Program-made: the position numbers and the translations under genes
Shown: in pieces, positions 61,512 to 64,000 of the stretch
Layout: every line of letters begins with the position of its first letter
Position numbering within the stretch: position 1 is the stretch's first letter
Notes under the pieces: generated by a model
Told to the model about the DNA's origin: nothing
The model's input: only the letters and a program-made list of their open reading frames with translations
Databases searched by the model: none
Assembly (NCBI GenBank): GCA_965206405.1
Contig: CBDBJQ010000006.1
Span: 1,178,001-1,242,000, forward strand
Reading direction: 5' to 3'
Length of the DNA stretch: 64,000 nt
DNA from: CBDBJQ01 sp965206405
Lineage (GTDB): Bacteria > Pseudomonadota > Alphaproteobacteria > UBA8366

Positions 61512-61563
61512 TTTTGCAACAAAAAGAGGACGATTGAAACAAAACTGATTATTTGTTGCAAAA
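61512..61563. terminator. 12-bp perfect inverted repeat beyond the endonuclease gene
   Basis: TTTTGCAACAAA and TTTGTTGCAAAA are separated by 28 bases. They lie 17 bases past the leftward endonuclease stop at 61580. The AT-rich arms may act as a transcription end, or be a remnant of an older element. Apart from this repeat, the stretch 61469-61579 holds nothing recognisable. Confidence 0.5.
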
Positions 61564-61579
61564 GCCTGTTGCGAAATAG

Positions 61580-62518
61580 TTAGCTCCTTGGCCCCAAGAA
61601 ACGGTCGCCATTATAATGGATCATGTGATCCGGCGTATCGCTGAGCCACACCTCGGTGTCCCATGCGATAGCATTCATGTGCTTGCGGAACTCGGCGAAG
61701 TCTGGGAACGCGCTCACATAGACAGGCCCGGCCTTGCACCCGGACATCATCTCTTCGAGCTCTACAATGCGTTTAGGCGACATTGGTCCATGGGAAGTGA
61801 CAGCCTCAACCAGAAATAACCAGTTGCGCTTGCCATCGTAGAGAACCACATCGGGCAGCTTGTCGTGATCGGTGATGGGTATGCCGAGCCGCGCCAAGCC
61901 TTCCTTATCAACGAAGAGGTTCTTTTTGGCAGTGTCGCCAAGATACAGAAGGCTGGCGCCGGGCGAGAAGCGCGGTGCGAAGTCCTCAACGATGGCCTTC
62001 TGCACCTCGTTGTGTTTTCCAGGAGAAAGCTGTAGCTCCTGCCCGTCGGGCAATTTGATCGGTACCATGTTGTGGTTGCGCTCACGATCATACCGTTCGG
62101 TCAGTGCGCCCTGCTCCCGCTTGAATTTGTCTACCGCAGACTCCCAGCCCTTAGTGCCATAAAGCCGAACCGTCTCAATGGCGGCCTCAGTAATCGCATA
62201 GTGGGCACGGGGACTGTTTGTCGGTAGGTCGGGATCGAAGGGGTTGTAGTCTGCGATACGCCCTTGAACGAACTGGTGCAAAACCTGCCGCCTGAACGTC
62301 TCTCGGGTGTTTGGTGCGTACTCAGTGCCGTAGTGCTCTCGCAGATAATCCATAACGCCCTTGGTGACCGTGCAACGGTCGCGCTGAGCTTCTGACCAAG
62401 GCTTAGATGGCGTCAGGCCGCAGAGAGCAATCAGCGTCATGCTGGCCATCTGATTGTATTGCGCAGGCAGCATTCCAAGCGCCTTTAGAATGTCTTGAGC
62501 TTCTTCAACGCTAGCCAA
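61580..62518 (-). CDS. type II restriction endonuclease, BsuBI/PstI family
   Basis: The 312-residue enzyme fits the BsuBI/PstI family. The N-terminal helical part has VTKGVMDYLREHYGTEYAPNT and FRRQVLHQFVQGRIADYNPF. The C-terminal catalytic core has LPDVVLYDGKRNWLFLVEAV with Pro222-Asp223 and Glu238, followed by TSHGPMSPKRIVELEEM. Known members cut CTGCAG. The gene overlaps the methyltransferase by 8 bases and has a normal length with no frame damage. The base composition is more AT-rich than flanking genes, suggesting transfer. Confidence 0.9.
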   Translation of the reverse strand: MASVEEAQDILKALGMLPAQYNQMASMTLIALCGLTPSKPWSEAQRDRCTVTKGVMDYLREHYGTEYAPNTRETFRRQVLHQFVQGRIADYNPFDPDLPTNSPRAHYAITEAAIETVRLYGTKGWESAVDKFKREQGALTERYDRERNHNMVPIKLPDGQELQLSPGKHNEVQKAIVEDFAPRFSPGASLLYLGDTAKKNLFVDKEGLARLGIPITDHDKLPDVVLYDGKRNWLFLVEAVTSHGPMSPKRIVELEEMMSGCKAGPVYVSAFPDFAEFRKHMNAIAWDTEVWLSDTPDHMIHYNGDRFLGPRS

Positions 62519-64000
62519 CGGCTGCCTCCTTCATGTCGGGATGGGCAACCAGCCGCATCACAAGGTCGTCGAGACCATCTAGGGGGCCTGACAAGTTCTT
62601 CACCCGTCGGCCAAGGGCGATAATTGTCTCGTTTGGAGGTAGCGACATTGCCCGTAATTCGGTCGCGCTGACTTGCGTGTTCCCGTTGACGGCACGGAAA
62701 TAGGTGTCGAGAAGGCGGCTATTATACAGGGCAGCGAGACCCCATGCTTCGTCTTCGCTCAAGGAGCCGCTTGGCCGGTGGATGTAGTTGAGGTGGTTCT
62801 CGAACCCTACCTCGGAAATATCAAAGCCCGCCGCTATGTATGGCGCTGCGGTTAAGCGACGGGCCTCCTCCTTGGCGCTGAAGCGCCTCAGAAGTACGTA
62901 ATTTTTGTTGAGCAACAGGAGTGCTTCTGCACCTGAGCGTTTGATGTACTCCGGCTTGTGCCGATCCAGCGGCCAGGTGACGGCCATCGGCTTGACGTGG
63001 TTCATCCACAAGAGAGGCACGTGGTCGTTTGGTACCGTACCTTCTTTGCCGATTAACTCCGTGGCGCGGAACGGCACAACGGGACCGGTAGAGATGTTCA
63101 AGCCTAGAGAATGGAGGGGATTTGGCCAGGAATCGACAAGGGCCAGAGCCGCATCGTCCTCATCCGTCAACGGCAGCCTGAGCACTTTGTCGGTCGTCTG
63201 GAGGTCCAAGGCAGTCTGCATGGGCAGAAGCCGCTGATCCGGCTCACCGATGTCTCGGACACCACGGCTGGACGATACCGACAGCGCGGTGTGATGACGT
63301 CGGCTATGCCAGTGATCGTCTCTAATTCCCGAGAAGATGATGTTCTCCTGCAGCACCTCGTCTCGACTGAAGGCGTCACGGCGGGAGCCGAAGACATGGA
63401 CTTCCGTCGGGCAGATCATGTCGAAGAAGACAGACCTGAACTGACGGAAATACGGGCCGGACGCAAAGCTGCGGGGCACGATAAAGATGAAATCACCCTT
63501 GGGTTTCAGGATGGCGGCGCTTACCGCCATAAAGAGCCCGTAGATGTTCGGCTGCCCATGAACAACGCTGGCCGCAGCGACCGCACGTGGATCAGCTTTG
63601 CTGATTTTGAAATAGGGCGGATTGGAGATGACAATATCGAAGTCGGTGTCATCGCCCTGATAGGGAATGAAGCCACCGAAAAGCCTAAGCGCCTCGGCAT
63701 GAGCCAAAACAAAGTCTGTAGCCTCTATGCGCACTTTGAGGGCAACCTCGTATCCAGTGCGGCACCATGAAACCAGATAATCAAGAACGGCACGGAGCGC
63801 CGGTATGATGTCGGGATCGACTTCGTAGGCCACGATTTCGATGACCATTGGTTTGGTCGGCCTCGAAATCAGCGATTCGACAGCGACGCACGCCAGAATT
63901 CCCGCGCCCGAGGCAGGATCCAGTACCCGCAGACGTTCCCCGGTTGCCTGAATCTGCTCGGCCATGAAATCGGCGGCGAGCACAGGTGTGAGGTAGAGAC
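62511..64000 (-). CDS. adenine-specific DNA methyltransferase (5' end beyond window)
   Basis: The leftward gene enters from the right edge, so the N-terminus is outside. The visible part starts YLTPVLAADFMAEQ, then the SAM motif LDPASGAGIL and the catalytic motif NPPYFKI, as in type II N6-adenine methyltransferases of the BsuBI/Eco57I-like group. A target-recognition part follows (LGLNISTGPVVPFRATEL, NYVLLRRFSAKEEARRL). It protects host CTGCAG or a related site from the overlapping endonuclease. About 496 codons are visible, and the gene stops at 62511. Confidence 0.87.
   Translation of the reverse strand, partial: LYLTPVLAADFMAEQIQATGERLRVLDPASGAGILACVAVESLISRPTKPMVIEIVAYEVDPDIIPALRAVLDYLVSWCRTGYEVALKVRIEATDFVLAHAEALRLFGGFIPYQGDDTDFDIVISNPPYFKISKADPRAVAAASVVHGQPNIYGLFMAVSAAILKPKGDFIFIVPRSFASGPYFRQFRSVFFDMICPTEVHVFGSRRDAFSRDEVLQENIIFSGIRDDHWHSRRHHTALSVSSSRGVRDIGEPDQRLLPMQTALDLQTTDKVLRLPLTDEDDAALALVDSWPNPLHSLGLNISTGPVVPFRATELIGKEGTVPNDHVPLLWMNHVKPMAVTWPLDRHKPEYIKRSGAEALLLLNKNYVLLRRFSAKEEARRLTAAPYIAAGFDISEVGFENHLNYIHRPSGSLSEDEAWGLAALYNSRLLDTYFRAVNGNTQVSATELRAMSLPPNETIIALGRRVKNLSGPLDGLDDLVMRLVAHPDMKEAAVG

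Overview
The window looks like a high-GC alphaproteobacterium. The signs are TRAP-type C4-dicarboxylate-like transport, many crotonase, acyl-CoA and TauD genes, the histone-deacetylase / xseB / ispA / tlyA cluster, and alphaproteobacterial-looking tRNA and infA genes. Genus and order cannot be fixed from the sequence alone. The genome appears to be in flux: at least four insertion-sequence (IS) families, five protein gene remnants and many short tandem duplications fall within 64 kb. A giant repeat adhesin, TauD dioxygenases, restriction systems and dense IS elements together would suit a host-associated or symbiotic lifestyle, but that is inference.

Left part (1-12.3 kb, accessory). The 3' end of a glutaryl-CoA dehydrogenase gene is followed by an IS5-type transposase remnant, then a run of 17 cytosines in the leader of a 3021-residue modular autotransporter-like adhesin. 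After its stop come a fragment of a second autotransporter, cut by a broken IS1380-family copy, and a decayed crotonase gene.

Middle (12.3-44.8 kb, mostly metabolic backbone). It holds a 3-oxoadipate enol-lactonase-like hydrolase, a ThDP (thiamine diphosphate) enzyme, an FAD-linked GlcD-type dehydrogenase, a ketopantoate reductase homologue, an ornithine cyclodeaminase homologue and apt. A TRAP transporter cluster (dctP, dctM, an unusually long dctQ and a small membrane protein), an amidase, tRNA-Pro, an SDR and a crotonase follow. Next come tlyA-ispA-xseB-HDAC (without dxs), an aquaporin remnant and an RND efflux pair. Two oxidoreductases, an Mrr-type endonuclease with a doubled N-terminal domain, a further crotonase, a TauD gene, another autotransporter remnant and an overlapping flavin monooxygenase / TauD pair complete the stretch.

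Right part (44.8-64 kb). An intact IS1634-like element is bounded exactly by a perfect 128-bp direct repeat. It is followed by a leftward catabolic cluster (DUF35 OB-fold protein, thiolase-like protein, hydroxyacid dehydrogenase, ThDP enzyme, crotonase, aldo/keto reductase). Rightward genes for a split aconitase-X enzyme and an SDR come next, then a flavin-binding protein, tRNA-Gly, infA and a proV gene without adjacent proWX. A chimeric IS1380/IS21 element separates this from a BsuBI/PstI-type restriction-modification pair that runs off the right edge.
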